A DNA stretch of 64,000 nt from Micrococcales bacterium (GCA_021287075.1 JAJTBD010000001.1:124001-188000); one strand, 5' to 3'; counted from the stretch's first letter, positions 1-9,262 are shown. The notes: generated from the letters alone by a model not told the origin. Made by a program: numbers and translations.

Positions 1-588
1 GCTCAGCGCCATCTCGTCGACGAGGCCCGCCGCCAGGGCATCGGTGAGCAGGGTCGGCCCGCCCTCGAGCAGGAGCGCCGGCCCGAAGCGCTCGGCCAGC
101 GCCGTGAAGGCAAGCGGCAGGTCGACCACGTCGTCGCCGGCGACCACCACATGGTCGGCTCCCAGCCGGCCGCGGGCATGCCGTAGCCGCCCCGCCGGCG
201 CTGAGGCGCACGTGACCAGCACCGCCTCGCCGCGGTCCTCCTCGGGCGACCCGATCGAGCGCGGCAGGCTGCCGCTCCCGCTGACCACGGCGATGGTCGG
301 CGCGTGGCCGGAGTCGTCCCGCTCGAGCCGGCCGTAGCCCTCGGCCCGCACCGTGCCCGCCCCGACGACCACCACATCGGCGAGCGAGCGCAGCACGTCG
401 AAGACGGCGTTGTCGGCGGTGGTGTTGATCGAGCCGGAGACGCCGTCATGCCCGCTGGCGGAGCCGTCGACGGTGGCGACCATGTTGGAGCGCACCCACG
501 GCTCGGCCGGCCAGGCATAGAGCTCGCGGAGGCGGTCGGGGCCGACCGGGCCGGTTCGCTGGTCATCCTCGGACATCAGCAGGCGCAT
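1..588 (-). CDS. RibD C-terminal-type pyrimidine reductase (3' end cut)
   Basis: Minus-strand reading frame open from the ATG at 588 to the window edge (196 codons, stop not seen). The translation starts MRLLMSEDD and contains VRSNMVATVDGSASG, then VVVVGAGTVRAEGYG and, near the edge, LLLEGGPTLLTDALAAGL. These are the signature segments of the RibD C-terminal / bacterial DHFR-like NADPH reductase fold, which reduces the ribosyl group of a pyrimidine in riboflavin synthesis or related substrates. No deaminase domain precedes it, so it is a stand-alone reductase-domain protein, common in actinobacteria, whose true substrate is unknown. A second in-frame ATG at 576 could be the start. It diverges from the PPK2 gene. 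Confidence 0.82.
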   Translation of the reverse strand, partial: MRLLMSEDDQRTGPVGPDRLRELYAWPAEPWVRSNMVATVDGSASGHDGVSGSINTTADNAVFDVLRSLADVVVVGAGTVRAEGYGRLERDDSGHAPTIAVVSGSGSLPRSIGSPEEDRGEAVLVTCASAPAGRLRHARGRLGADHVVVAGDDVVDLPLAFTALAERFGPALLLEGGPTLLTDALAAGLVDEMALS

Positions 589-655
589 GCCCCAAGTCTC
601 GCAGCACCGGCAGGGGTGGTTGTCCGTGGCGAGGCCGTGGGGCAGGATCGGGCCC

Positions 656-1600
656 ATGGCGAAGAAGAGCGACAAGAAGAAGTCCAAGGTCGACAAGGGC
701 ATCCGCAAGGCCGAGAGCCTGATCGGCAAGGATCTCCGCGAGCTCGCGACGACCCCCGACGAGCAGACCTCCTCCTTCCGGGAGGCGCTGCGCGTGGAGA
801 AGGGCTTCGTCCTCGCCGATCTCGACCCCTCCTCGACACCCGGCTTCTCCGGTGACAAGGCGGCCGGGCAGGCCGCCCTTGAGCCGCTTGCCGCGCCCAT
901 CGGCGAGCTCCAGGAGCGGCTCTATGCCGAGGCCAGGGGCGGCGGCAAGCGCTCCGTGCTGCTGCTCGTGCAGGGCATGGACACCTCCGGCAAGGGCGGC
1001 ATCATGCGCCACGTCGTGGGAGCCGCCGACCCGCAGGGCGTGCGCATCACCGCCTTCAAGCAGCCGACCGAGGAGGAGCGCAAGCACGACTTCCTCTGGC
1101 GCATCGAGAACGCCCTGCCCGAGCCCGGCTATATCGGCGTCTTCGATCGCTCGCAGTACGAGGACGTGCTTGTGGTGCGTGTCAACGACCTTGTGCCGCA
1201 TGAGGAGTGGAGCCAGCGCTACCGGCTGATCAATGAGTTCGAGCGCAAGGTCGTGGCCAGCGGGACCACGATGATCAAGGTGATGCTCCACATCTCCAAG
1301 GACGAGCAGAAGGCCCGGCTGGCCGAGCGGCTCGAGCGACCCGACAAGCACTGGAAGTACAACCCGGGCGACCTCGACGAGCGCGCCCAGTGGGACGAGT
1401 ACATGGAGGCCTACCAGGCGCTCTTCGACAAGACCTCCACGGTGGGCGCTCCCTGGTATGCCGTGCCGGCCGACCGCAAGTGGTATGCCCGGCTGGCCGT
1501 GATGAACCTGCTGCTGGAGCACCTCGCGGAGCTCGACCCGCAGTGGCCCGAGGCCGACTTCGACGTCAAGGCCGAGCAGCAGCGCCTGGCCGAGAGCTGA
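656..1600 (+). CDS. ppk2: PPK2-family polyphosphate:nucleotide phosphotransferase
   Basis: A 314-aa protein if started at the ATG at 656 (MAKKSDKKK); the frame extends upstream to 587 but that part overlaps the divergent gene and looks non-coding. The N-terminus is Lys-rich. Walker A is GMDTSGKG at residues 107-114, and the Walker B-like segment FDRSQYEDVLVVRV begins near residue 163. The latter matches the PPK2 subgroup annotated as polyphosphate:AMP or polyphosphate:nucleotide phosphotransferase rather than the Trp-containing FDRSWYNR form. These enzymes move phosphate between polyphosphate and nucleotides in the cytoplasm. It converges with the AidB-like gene, whose stop is only a few bases away. 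A weak -10 (CAGGAT) sits 7 nt before the ATG. Confidence 0.88.
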   Translation: MAKKSDKKKSKVDKGIRKAESLIGKDLRELATTPDEQTSSFREALRVEKGFVLADLDPSSTPGFSGDKAAGQAALEPLAAPIGELQERLYAEARGGGKRSVLLLVQGMDTSGKGGIMRHVVGAADPQGVRITAFKQPTEEERKHDFLWRIENALPEPGYIGVFDRSQYEDVLVVRVNDLVPHEEWSQRYRLINEFERKVVASGTTMIKVMLHISKDEQKARLAERLERPDKHWKYNPGDLDERAQWDEYMEAYQALFDKTSTVGAPWYAVPADRKWYARLAVMNLLLEHLAELDPQWPEADFDVKAEQQRLAES

Positions 1601-1606
1601 GAGCGC

Positions 1607-3253
1607 TCAGCGCGCCGTTAAGGCGCGGTCGATGATCGCCCGTCCGTGCTGACGAGCGGCCGCCGGGTCGAGCGTGCCAAAGGCCGAACCGCGCTGTCCG
1701 CCAAGGCGACTGGCGATGAAGAGGTCGGCGACCTCCCCCGGGGCGTGCTGGGCGAGCAGGGTCGCCTGGAGGGTCAGCGCCAGGTGCTCGACGATGCCAC
1801 GGGCCATCAGCTGGGAGTCCGGTGAGGCGGCAGCGGCGATGAGCTCGTCGACGCGTGCGATGGCGGTGTCCAGAGTCGCGTTGGCGCCGGCGGCCAGGGC
1901 GAGCTGCTTGCGGAAGGCCTCCACCGAGGCCGGCTCCCGGGTCACCGCGCGCAGGACGTCGAGCGCGTTGACATTGCCCGAGCCCTCCCAGATCGAGTTG
2001 AGCGGCGCCTCGCGGTAGAGCCGGGCGAGGCCGTTCTCCTCGACATAGCCGTTGCCGCCCAGGCACTCCAGCGCCTCGGCGACCATGACCGGGGTGCGCT
2101 TGCACACCCAGTACTTGCTGACGGCCACGGCGAGCCGGCTGAATGCCGTGTCGGCCTCGTCGACCGCGTGGGCCAGCCGCAGCGACAGGGTGGTGGCGGC
2201 CTCCACCTCGAGCGCGAGGTCGGTCAGGACGTTCTGCATCAGCGGCTGGTCGACGAGGGTCGCGCCGAAGGCGCTGCGGTGGCGCGCGTGGTGGACCGCC
2301 CGGACGAGCGCCTGGCGCATGATCGAGGTCGAGCCGAGCACGCAGTCCAGCCGGGTCGAGGCCACCATGTCGATGATGGTGCGCACCCCCCGGCCCTCCT
2401 CGCCCACCAGCGATCCCCAGGTGCCGTCCATCTCGATCTCGGACGATGCGTTGGAGCGGTTGCCGAGCTTGTCCTTGAGCCGCTGGATGGCGAAGGCGTT
2501 GCGCCGGCCGTCGTCGAGGATGCGCGGCACGAGGAAGCACGAGACACCGGAGTCGGTCTGACCCAGGATGAGGAAGACGTCGCTCATGGGCGCCGAGCAG
2601 AACCATTTGTGCCCGGTCAGCCGGTATGCCGTGCCCGGCACCGGTCCCTCGCCGGCCGCCACTGCGCGGGTGGAGTTGGCCCGCACGTCGGAGCCGCCCT
2701 GCTTCTCGGTCATCCCCATGCCCGCGATGAGCCCGCTCTTCTCGGCGCGCGGCCACAGCCCGAAGTCATAGCTGCGGGAGGCGAGCCCGGGGACGATCTC
2801 GGCGGCGAGGTCGGGGGAGTGGCGCAGGGCCGGCGCCGCTGCATACGTCATGGAGACCGGGCACAGGTGGCCCTGCTCGACCTGGGACCACAGGAGGAAA
2901 CTGGCCGCACGCTGGACGTGCGCGCCGGTGCCGGGCGGGCGGGTCCACGCCTCGGCGGTCAGGCCGTGGGAGACGGCGATCTCCATCAGGGCATGCCAGG
3001 CCGGGTGGAACTCGACCTCGTCGATGCGCTCACCCTGACGTGAGTGGGTGCGCAGCCGGGGGGTGTGGGTGTCGGCCTGCTCGGCGAGCAGGTGCGAGGA
3101 CCACTGACCGGTCAGTCGGCCCAGGTCCTCGGTCTCGGCCCGGCGCTGCGGGTCACCCCAGCGGTCCAGCCCCTCCGCGAGCGCCGGATCGGACCCGAGC
3201 GCGTCATAGCCGTCGAGCTGCGGGACCTGGTTGGTGACCTCGTGCGTTCCCAT
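1607..3253 (-). CDS. aidB: AidB-like acyl-CoA dehydrogenase family flavoprotein
   Basis: A 548-aa protein of AidB length (typical acyl-CoA dehydrogenases are about 380-400 aa). The N-terminal segment (VPQLDGYDALGSDPALAEGL) is the AidB-type domain that precedes the dehydrogenase core. The core carries the flavin-contact segment GMGMTEKQGGSDVRANST near residues 180-200 and the C-terminal stretch with WEGSGNVNALDVLRA near 430-445. E. coli AidB belongs to the alkylation-damage response and binds FAD and DNA; whether this copy acts there or as an isovaleryl-CoA-type dehydrogenase cannot be told from sequence. A TACTCT box ends 6 nt before the ATG, so the mRNA is probably leaderless. Confidence 0.85.
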   Translation of the reverse strand: MGTHEVTNQVPQLDGYDALGSDPALAEGLDRWGDPQRRAETEDLGRLTGQWSSHLLAEQADTHTPRLRTHSRQGERIDEVEFHPAWHALMEIAVSHGLTAEAWTRPPGTGAHVQRAASFLLWSQVEQGHLCPVSMTYAAAPALRHSPDLAAEIVPGLASRSYDFGLWPRAEKSGLIAGMGMTEKQGGSDVRANSTRAVAAGEGPVPGTAYRLTGHKWFCSAPMSDVFLILGQTDSGVSCFLVPRILDDGRRNAFAIQRLKDKLGNRSNASSEIEMDGTWGSLVGEEGRGVRTIIDMVASTRLDCVLGSTSIMRQALVRAVHHARHRSAFGATLVDQPLMQNVLTDLALEVEAATTLSLRLAHAVDEADTAFSRLAVAVSKYWVCKRTPVMVAEALECLGGNGYVEENGLARLYREAPLNSIWEGSGNVNALDVLRAVTREPASVEAFRKQLALAAGANATLDTAIARVDELIAAAASPDSQLMARGIVEHLALTLQATLLAQHAPGEVADLFIASRLGGQRGSAFGTLDPAAARQHGRAIIDRALTAR

Positions 3254-3265
3254 TACCCCAGAGTA
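3254..3265 (-). promoter_or_regulatory. Leaderless promoter of aidB-like gene
   Basis: On the minus strand TACTCT (3265 to 3260) is followed by GGGGTA and then the ATG at 3253. With the usual 6-7 nt from -10 to +1, transcription would start at the A of the start codon. No convincing -35 is visible. Confidence 0.45.
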
Positions 3266-3311
3266 GGGGCGGCCCCGCCGTGTCCGGGGCGGTTCGGCCC
3301 GAGACGCCGAC

Positions 3312-3323
3312 TACGGTTGTCGG
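3312..3323 (+). promoter_or_regulatory. Leaderless promoter of YihY/BrkB gene
   Basis: TACGGT at 3312-3317 followed by six bases and the GTG start at 3324. There is no Shine-Dalgarno sequence, consistent with a leaderless transcript. The -35 region is not obvious. Confidence 0.4.
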
Positions 3324-4379
3324 GTGCGTGAGCGGGTGCGGAGGACGGTGATCGACCTGTGCGGCCGCGTACCCGGGGCCACCGCCTTGGCCCGGCTCAC
3401 GCTCGAGACCATCCGGGTCTGCCTGCGCTATCGGGTGACCGGCCTGGCCTCGGAGGCCGGCTTCTTCGCCCTGCTCTCTCTCCCGCCGCTGATCCTCGGG
3501 CTCTTCGGCGGCCTCGGCTATATCGGCCAGTGGATGGGCGCCGACAGTGTTGCCACCGTCACCGCCGGGATCCAGAGCTGGGCCGAGCGCTTCCTCACCG
3601 ACGCGACCATCGCCGACGTGCTGCTCCCGACGATCGACGATGTGCTGCGCACCGGGCGGGCCGACCTGATCTCGCTGGGCTTCGTCCTCTCGCTCTGGTC
3701 GGGCTCGCGCGCGCTCAACGTCTTCGTCGACACGATCTCGATCATGTATGGGCAGTCGGGGGAGCGCGGCATCGTGCGCACCCGCACCCTCTCCTTCTCG
3801 CTCTACACCGCGGCGTTGCTGATGGGCGTCGTGATCGCGCCGCTGCTGCTGATCGGGCCCACCTGGCTCGGCCAGATCCTGCCGCCGGATCTCGATGTCG
3901 TCTCCTGGCTCTACTGGCCGGTGGTCGTGGTGCTCGTGTTGGCGTCGCTGACCACGCTCTTCCAGATCGCCACGCCACGCCGGGGCCCGTGGTGGCGCGA
4001 CGTGCCCGGCGCACTGCTCACCCTCGTCATCTGGGTGCTCGCGTCCTTCGTGGTGCGCGGATCGGTGGCCGGCTCGCTGGGCGGGTCCTCGATCTATGGG
4101 CCGCTGTCGGCGCCCATCGTCCTGCTGATCTGGCTCTATGCCCTGGCGATCGCCGTGCTCATCGGAGCCGCCCTCAACGCGGCGTCGCGGCGGCTGTGGC
4201 CCACCGAGGACCTGCCGTCGGTGCGCGCCTCGGTCGTGGACTGGGCCAGACAGGGCGGTCCGGCCGCTCCGGGCGTGCGGATGCTCCAGCGCCGACGCCA
4301 GCGACCCCTGACACCAATGCCCGAAGGTGTCCTAGATGAGCCCGAGGAGGGCCCGATGCCCGTAGGGTCGGACACATGA
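3324..4379 (+). CDS. YihY/BrkB-type inner membrane protein
   Basis: A 351-aa polytopic membrane protein starting at GTG 3324. It has about six hydrophobic segments: the first around residues 40-65 (EAGFFALLSLPPLILGLFGG), others near 150-175, 190-210, 230-250 and 265-290, in the arrangement of the YihY/virulence factor BrkB family. The function of the family is unsettled; some members were once called RNase BN. The cytoplasmic C-terminal tail of about 60 residues is rich in Arg, Pro and acidic residues. Its TGA overlaps the ATG of the methyltransferase gene (ATGA), so the two are probably cotranscribed, although the methyltransferase also has its own -10 box. Confidence 0.82.
   Translation: MRERVRRTVIDLCGRVPGATALARLTLETIRVCLRYRVTGLASEAGFFALLSLPPLILGLFGGLGYIGQWMGADSVATVTAGIQSWAERFLTDATIADVLLPTIDDVLRTGRADLISLGFVLSLWSGSRALNVFVDTISIMYGQSGERGIVRTRTLSFSLYTAALLMGVVIAPLLLIGPTWLGQILPPDLDVVSWLYWPVVVVLVLASLTTLFQIATPRRGPWWRDVPGALLTLVIWVLASFVVRGSVAGSLGGSSIYGPLSAPIVLLIWLYALAIAVLIGAALNAASRRLWPTEDLPSVRASVVDWARQGGPAAPGVRMLQRRRQRPLTPMPEGVLDEPEEGPMPVGSDT
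4363..4375 (+). promoter_or_regulatory. Internal leaderless promoter for methyltransferase
   Basis: TAGGGT at 4363-4368, then CGGACAC and the ATG at 4376. The box lies inside the last codons of the YihY/BrkB gene and would give a leaderless methyltransferase mRNA independent of readthrough. Confidence 0.4.
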
Positions 4380-5104
4380 CGACCACGCATCACGGCGGAT
4401 CGCCCTCTCTGGCCGCTGCGGACTACTGGTGGTACCGCGCCCGTGGCCGCCTGCTGCACACGGTCCTGAGCCCCTACGTCCGGGGCGCCCAGCGCATCCT
4501 CGACGTCGGCAGCGCCGATGGCCCCAGTGTCGACTGGCTCAGCGGCCCCGAGAAGGTCTCGCTCGACCTGGACCCGCGCGGCCTGGGGCCGGGGGGAGTG
4601 TGCGGCTCCGCGCTCGAGCTGCCCTTCGCCGACGGCGTCTTCGACATCGTCAGCGCCTTCGACGTGATCGAGCACTGCGACCCTGAGGAGCGCGCCCTCG
4701 CCGAGCTGGTGCGGGTCCTGCGGCCGGGCGGCCGCCTGCTGTTCACCGTCCCCGCCTACCAGTGGGCCTGGACCCAGTTCGATGTCGAGAACGGCCACCA
4801 CCGCCGCTACACCGAGCGCCGTGCCGTCGCTGCTGCCGAGCAGGCGGGCCTCCAGGTGGAGCGCTCGTCCTATCTGTTCGCGTCCGTCTTCCCGATCTTT
4901 GCCGCGGAGCGCCTCAAGAACCGCGCCGTCGAGGCGGTCCGCCCGCCCAGCGGTGGCGCGGCCGACATCGCCGGCGTCCCGGCGGTGCCGGGCCCGGTCA
5001 GCTCGGTGCTGATGTCCCTGTGCCGGGTCGACGAGCGGCTCCTGCGCGGCCGCGACCTGCCCTTCGGCTCCTCCGTCGTCGTGGCCGCGACCAAGCCCCG
5101 CTGA
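4376..5104 (+). CDS. Class I SAM-dependent methyltransferase
   Basis: A 242-aa protein. The SAM-binding motif I is ILDVGSADG near residues 39-47, and the acidic motif end and motif post-I follow (LDLDPRGLG; FDIVSAFDVIEHCDPEERAL), with LVRVLRPGGRLLFTVPAY as motif III. This is the UbiE/Methyltransf_11 type. No substrate can be assigned from the sequence. It sits between a membrane protein and a glycosyltransferase, which hints at a lipid-linked sugar or glycan intermediate as substrate (inference). It overlaps the preceding gene by four bases. Confidence 0.85.
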   Translation: MTTTHHGGSPSLAAADYWWYRARGRLLHTVLSPYVRGAQRILDVGSADGPSVDWLSGPEKVSLDLDPRGLGPGGVCGSALELPFADGVFDIVSAFDVIEHCDPEERALAELVRVLRPGGRLLFTVPAYQWAWTQFDVENGHHRRYTERRAVAAAEQAGLQVERSSYLFASVFPIFAAERLKNRAVEAVRPPSGGAADIAGVPAVPGPVSSVLMSLCRVDERLLRGRDLPFGSSVVVAATKPR

Positions 5105-5186
5105 CCCCGAACAGCGAGGGAGGCGGCCGACAGGCGCGTAGGATGCCGCCTGAGTGGAAGCGCACGCGTCATGGAGGTTGCCCGCG

Positions 5187-6233
5187 GTGGCACTAGGTGA
5201 ATCGGCTGGCCCGCACCAGGCCCAGTCGGTGTCGATCGTCATCCCCGTCTATCGGGGCGCAACGACCCTCGCGCCGCTGCTGTCCGAGATCGAGCCGATG
5301 ATGCACGGCTTCGCCACCCCCGACGGCATCGATGCACGCGTGTGCGAGGTGCTGCTCGTGCATGACCAGGGCCCCGATGACTCCGACGATGCGATCCGCA
5401 CCCTGTCCGCGGCATACCCCGGTGTGGTCCGCCCGGTGTGGCTCAGCCGCAACTACGGTCAGCACGCCGCCACCCTCGCCGGCATGGAGCACGCCACCTG
5501 CGACTGGATCGTGACGATGGACGAGGACGGGCAGCACAACCCGGCCGACATCGGCGCGATGATCGACGTGGCCGTGCGAGAGCAGTCGACCCTGGTCTAC
5601 GGGGCCCCGACCAACGAGCCGCCCCATTCCTTCCTGCGCAACCTCACGTCCAAGGGGTCGAAGTGGGTGATCGACACCCTCAGCGGGAGCCGCAACTCGG
5701 CGATCTTCCACAGCTACCGCCTCATCCTCGGCGACTACGGCCGCCGGGTGGCGCAGTATGCCGCGAGCGGCGTCTATCTCGACGTGGCCCTGGGCTGGGT
5801 GGCCCACAACGTGACCACCTGCCCCATCGAGCTGCGCCAGGAGGGGGACCGCCCCTCGGGCTACAACTACCGCACGCTCTTCTCCCACTTCTGGCGGATG
5901 GTGCTGACCAGCGGCACCCGTCTGCTGCGCCTGGTGAGCGTGCTCGGCGCCGCCTTCGCCGTCGCCGGCCTGCTGTATGCCGCGGCGCTGATCGCCATGC
6001 GTGTCTTCGGGGACCCGCCCGCCGGCTGGACCTCCCTGGCCGTCCTGGTGCTGATCAGCACCGGCGGGATCCTGTTCAGCCTCGGCGTGATCGCCGAGTA
6101 CCTCGGCGTGACGCTCAACGTCGCGATGGGCCGTCCGCTCTATCTGACCACCTCCGACCTGGCCGACGGCCCCCTCGGGGTGAGGCGTGCGTCGAGCCGC
6201 ACCAGCGGCGCGACGAGCGAGTCCCACCCGTGA
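5187..6233 (+). CDS. GT2 family membrane glycosyltransferase (polyprenyl-sugar type)
   Basis: The GTG at 5187 is chosen because GGAGG lies 9 nt upstream (5173-5177); an in-frame GTG at 5154 is the alternative, 9 nt after a TAGGAT box. From 5187 the protein is 348 aa. A GT-A domain comes first (VSIVIPVYRG; the donor/metal segment VTMDEDGQHNP), then two C-terminal transmembrane helices with a short loop, the layout of dolichol-phosphate-mannose/GtrB/ArnC-like enzymes that load a sugar onto a polyprenyl phosphate. Its stop overlaps the next gene (GTGA), so it is in one operon with the epimerase and rmlB. Confidence 0.85.
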   Translation: MALGESAGPHQAQSVSIVIPVYRGATTLAPLLSEIEPMMHGFATPDGIDARVCEVLLVHDQGPDDSDDAIRTLSAAYPGVVRPVWLSRNYGQHAATLAGMEHATCDWIVTMDEDGQHNPADIGAMIDVAVREQSTLVYGAPTNEPPHSFLRNLTSKGSKWVIDTLSGSRNSAIFHSYRLILGDYGRRVAQYAASGVYLDVALGWVAHNVTTCPIELRQEGDRPSGYNYRTLFSHFWRMVLTSGTRLLRLVSVLGAAFAVAGLLYAAALIAMRVFGDPPAGWTSLAVLVLISTGGILFSLGVIAEYLGVTLNVAMGRPLYLTTSDLADGPLGVRRASSRTSGATSESHP

Positions 6234-7159
6234 GCCACCGCGCGCTGGTCATCGGTGCAGGCGGCCTCCTGGGACGCCATGTGGTGGCCGGGCTTCGCGC
6301 CGGCGGGCTCGACCCGGAGGCGCTGCGGGTGCCGTGGTCCGACACCGACGAGTCGATCCGGGTCCTGGCTGCGGCGCTGTCCGGTCTCAGCGGGGCCGAC
6401 ACCTGGGATGTCTACTGGTGTGCCGGCGCCGGCGTGGTGGCCACGGCCGCGGAGGACCTCGAGCAGGAGGTGGCGGTCTTCCGCGCCGCGCTGGCCGCTC
6501 TGCCGCGGGCAGGTGGCGGCGCGCTCTTCCTGGCCTCCTCGGCCGGTGGTGTCTATGCCGGCTCCGGGCAGCCGCCCTTCACCGAGTCGACCGACCCCAG
6601 GCCCATCACGGCATACGGTCACGCCAAGCTCGCGATGGAGACGATCGCCGCCGAGTGGGCCGCCGACACCGGTGGTCTGCTGCTGGTCGGGCGCATCTCC
6701 AACCTCTATGGGCCGGGGCAGAACCTCGCCAAGAACCAGGGCCTGATCTCGGCCGTGGTCAAGGCGCAGCTGACCGGTGAGCCCTTTGTGCTGGGCGTCC
6801 CCGAGGAGACGGCGCGCGACTACCTGTATGCCGCCGACGCGGCTGCGATGGCGGTGGCGGGCATGCGTGCGATCCGCGGTCGTGCGGAGCGCACCGGCGA
6901 GCGGCAGGTCACCAAGATCCTGTGCACGGGACGGTCCGCCACGATCCGGCAGATCCTCGACGCCGCGACGCACCGGCTGGGAGCCCCCGTGCCGGTCCGT
7001 CGTGGGGAGGCCAGGGTCGGCCAGGTCCTCGACCTGGCGATGCGCTCTCAGGTCTGGCCCGAGCTCGACGCGCAGGCCACCACCGATCTTGCTGAGGGCA
7101 TCAGCGCAGTCCACGACGACATCGAGCGACAGCTCGGCGACAAGGGAAGGTCCACATGA
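6230..7159 (+). CDS. NAD-dependent epimerase/dehydratase
   Basis: A 309-aa short-chain dehydrogenase of the extended type, started at the GTG at 6230 that overlaps the previous TGA. The Rossmann motif is GAGGLLGRH near the N-terminus. The catalytic Ser region is FLASSAGGVYAG and the Tyr-Lys pair is in AYGHAKLAMET (YxxxK). The chain ends at the ATGA overlap with rmlB. Position suggests a nucleotide-sugar 4-reductase or epimerase acting beside RmlB, but it does not resemble RmlD closely enough to call dTDP-rhamnose synthase. The exact substrate is unknown. Confidence 0.8.
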   Translation: MSHRALVIGAGGLLGRHVVAGLRAGGLDPEALRVPWSDTDESIRVLAAALSGLSGADTWDVYWCAGAGVVATAAEDLEQEVAVFRAALAALPRAGGGALFLASSAGGVYAGSGQPPFTESTDPRPITAYGHAKLAMETIAAEWAADTGGLLLVGRISNLYGPGQNLAKNQGLISAVVKAQLTGEPFVLGVPEETARDYLYAADAAAMAVAGMRAIRGRAERTGERQVTKILCTGRSATIRQILDAATHRLGAPVPVRRGEARVGQVLDLAMRSQVWPELDAQATTDLAEGISAVHDDIERQLGDKGRST

Positions 7160-8145
7160 GGTATCTCGTCACCGGCGGTGCCGGCTTCATCGGCAGCCAC
7201 TACGTCCGGGAGGTGCTCGGCGACGCCTGGGGCGGACCGACGCCGACGTCGCTGATGGTGCTCGACAAGCTGACCTACGCCGGCAACCTGGCCAACCTCG
7301 ATCCCGTCAAGGACGACCCGCGCCTGACCTTCGTCGAGGGCGACATCATCGACCGCACGACCGTCGACCGGCTCATGGCCGACACCGACGTCGTGGTCCA
7401 CTTCGCGGCGGAGAGCCACGTGGACCGCTCCATCCTGGGCGCCGCGGACTTCGTCATGACCAATGTCGTCGGCACCCAGGCGCTGCTGGACTCCGCTCTC
7501 CAGCACGGGATCTCGAAGTTCGTGCATGTCTCCACCGATGAGGTCTACGGCTCGATCGAGTCGGGCAGCTGGGACGAGGAGCAGCCTCTCGAGCCCAACT
7601 CGCCCTATTCCGCCTCCAAGGCCAGCAGCGACCTGATCGCCCGTTCCTACTACCGGACCCACGGGCTCGCGGTGTGCGTCACCCGCTGCTCCAACAACTA
7701 CGGGCCCTACCAGTTCCCCGAGAAGGTCATCCCGCTCTTCGTGACCAACCTCGTCGACGGCAAGAACGTCCCGCTCTATGGCGAGGGCCTCAACATCCGG
7801 GACTGGCTCCACGTGGACGACCACTGCCGCGGCATACATCTGGTCGTGGCCGACGGGCGCCCGGGTGAGGTCTACAACATCGGCGGCGGCACGGAGCTGA
7901 CCAACAAGGAGCTGACCGGCCGGCTGCTCGAGGCGTGTGGCGCCGACTGGGACCGGGTGGACCGCGTCGAGGACCGCAAGGGGCACGATCTGCGCTACTC
8001 GGTCGACATCTCCAAGATCAGTGCGGAGCTGGGCTATGAGCCGCGCGTGCCGTTCGAGCAGGGCCTGGCCGAGACGATCGAGTGGTACCGCACCCGACGC
8101 GACTGGTGGGAGCCGCTCAAGGAGCGCGCGGCGCTGACGAATTAG
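7156..8145 (+). CDS. rmlB: dTDP-glucose 4,6-dehydratase
   Basis: A 329-aa protein of normal RmlB length. It opens with the NAD-binding motif MRYLVTGGAGFIGSHYV, has the active-site segment VSTDEVYGS (Thr-Asp-Glu triad), the YSASK catalytic Tyr/Lys motif, and RCSNNYGPYQFPEKVIPLF. It converts dTDP-glucose to dTDP-4-keto-6-deoxyglucose, the second step toward dTDP-rhamnose and other deoxysugars. It is the last gene of the upstream operon (ATGA overlap) and converges with rmlA across a strong terminator. rmlC and rmlD are not in this window. Confidence 0.95.
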   Translation: MRYLVTGGAGFIGSHYVREVLGDAWGGPTPTSLMVLDKLTYAGNLANLDPVKDDPRLTFVEGDIIDRTTVDRLMADTDVVVHFAAESHVDRSILGAADFVMTNVVGTQALLDSALQHGISKFVHVSTDEVYGSIESGSWDEEQPLEPNSPYSASKASSDLIARSYYRTHGLAVCVTRCSNNYGPYQFPEKVIPLFVTNLVDGKNVPLYGEGLNIRDWLHVDDHCRGIHLVVADGRPGEVYNIGGGTELTNKELTGRLLEACGADWDRVDRVEDRKGHDLRYSVDISKISAELGYEPRVPFEQGLAETIEWYRTRRDWWEPLKERAALTN

Positions 8146-8168
8146 CCGCCCCGCCGCCCGGCACAGAC

Positions 8169-8210
8169 CTTCAGGGGGTGCCTCCACCGATGTGGAGGCA
8201 CCCCCTGAAG
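8169..8210. terminator. Bidirectional terminator rmlB/rmlA
   Basis: Perfect inverted repeat with 19-bp arms (8169-8187 and 8192-8210) and a 4-nt loop, between the convergent rmlB and rmlA stops. No T-run on either side, as usual in high-GC actinobacteria. Confidence 0.8.
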
Positions 8211-8225
8211 TCATCGGCGCCCGGG

Positions 8226-9161
8226 TCAGGGGCGGGAGGGGTCCGCCGCTGCCGTGTTGAAGGGCGCCGACGCGCGACGGGGGAGACGCTGCTCGGTCAA
8301 CAGGCCCAGCAGGTAGTCGCCGTAGCCCGACTTCGCCAGCGGCTCGGCGCGCTCACGCAGCTCGTCGTCGGTGAGGAAGCCCTGACGCCAGGCGATCTCC
8401 TCCGGCGCCCCGATCTTGAGCCCCTGTCGGTGCTGCACGGTCATGACGAACGAGCTCGCGGCGTGGAGGGAGTCGAAGGTGCCGGTGTCGAGCCAGGCCG
8501 TGCCGCGGTCGAGGACGTCCACGAGCAGCCTGCCCTCCTCGAGATAGCGCCGGTTGACGTCGGTGATCTCGTATTCGCCACGGGCCGAAGGCTTGAGGCC
8601 CTTGGCGATCTCGACGACGTCGTTGTCATAGAAATAGAGCCCGGTCACGGCGTAGTGGCTGCGCGGGGTCGTCGGCTTCTCCTCGAGGGAGAGCGCGCGG
8701 CCCTCCTCGTCGAACTCGACCACGCCGTAGGCCTCCGGGTTGGAGACGTAGTAGGCGAAGACGGCGGCGCCGTCGATGCTCTGGAAGCGGCGAAGGCCTC
8801 GGCCGAAGCCGGGGCCGTAGAAGATGTTGTCGCCGAGGACGAGCGAGACCGACTCGCTGCCGACGAAGTCCTCCCCGATGACGAAGGCCTGCGCGAGGCC
8901 GTTGGGCTCGGGCTGCTGGGCATAGGAGATCGAGACGCCGAACTGCGAGCCGTCACCGAGCAGTCGCTCGAACTGCGGCGCGTCATGGGGGGTGGCGATG
9001 ACCAGGATGTCGCGGATCCCGGCCAGCATGAGGGTGCTGAGCGGGTAGTAGATCATCGGCTTGTCATAGACGGGGACGAGCTGTTTGCTGATCGCCAGGG
9101 TGATGGGGTGCAGCCGGGTGCCGGACCCCCCGGCCAGGATGATTCCGCGCATGGTGGCCAT
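8226..9161 (-). CDS. rmlA: Glucose-1-phosphate thymidylyltransferase
   Basis: A 311-aa protein with the nucleotidyltransferase signature [18 protein letters not shown], the [15 protein letters not shown] segment, [16 protein letters not shown] and GTAWLDTGT, all typical of RmlA. It makes dTDP-glucose from dTTP and glucose-1-phosphate, the substrate of RmlB encoded next door in convergent orientation. The length slightly exceeds the usual 290 aa because of an Ala/Pro-rich C-terminal tail. The start may be the ATG at 9161, which has GGGAG upstream, or the one three codons later (9152). Confidence 0.95.
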   Translation of the reverse strand: MATMRGIILAGGSGTRLHPITLAISKQLVPVYDKPMIYYPLSTLMLAGIRDILVIATPHDAPQFERLLGDGSQFGVSISYAQQPEPNGLAQAFVIGEDFVGSESVSLVLGDNIFYGPGFGRGLRRFQSIDGAAVFAYYVSNPEAYGVVEFDEEGRALSLEEKPTTPRSHYAVTGLYFYDNDVVEIAKGLKPSARGEYEITDVNRRYLEEGRLLVDVLDRGTAWLDTGTFDSLHAASSFVMTVQHRQGLKIGAPEEIAWRQGFLTDDELRERAEPLAKSGYGDYLLGLLTEQRLPRRASAPFNTAAADPSRP

Positions 9162-9232
9162 TATCGCCGGGATCTCCCGGAGCCGCCTGACGACACGGCA
9201 GTGGGCCCCTGATCTGCCACACAGGCCTCAGT

Positions 9233-9262
9233 TTGGATCCCGTGCCACATATGGGCTAATGT
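9233..9262 (+). promoter_or_regulatory. Promoter of tRNA cluster
   Basis: TTGGAT at 9233-9238 and TAATGT at 9257-9262 with an 18-bp spacer, about 60 bp before the first tRNA. This is the best sigma-70-like promoter between rmlA and the tRNA genes. Confidence 0.5.
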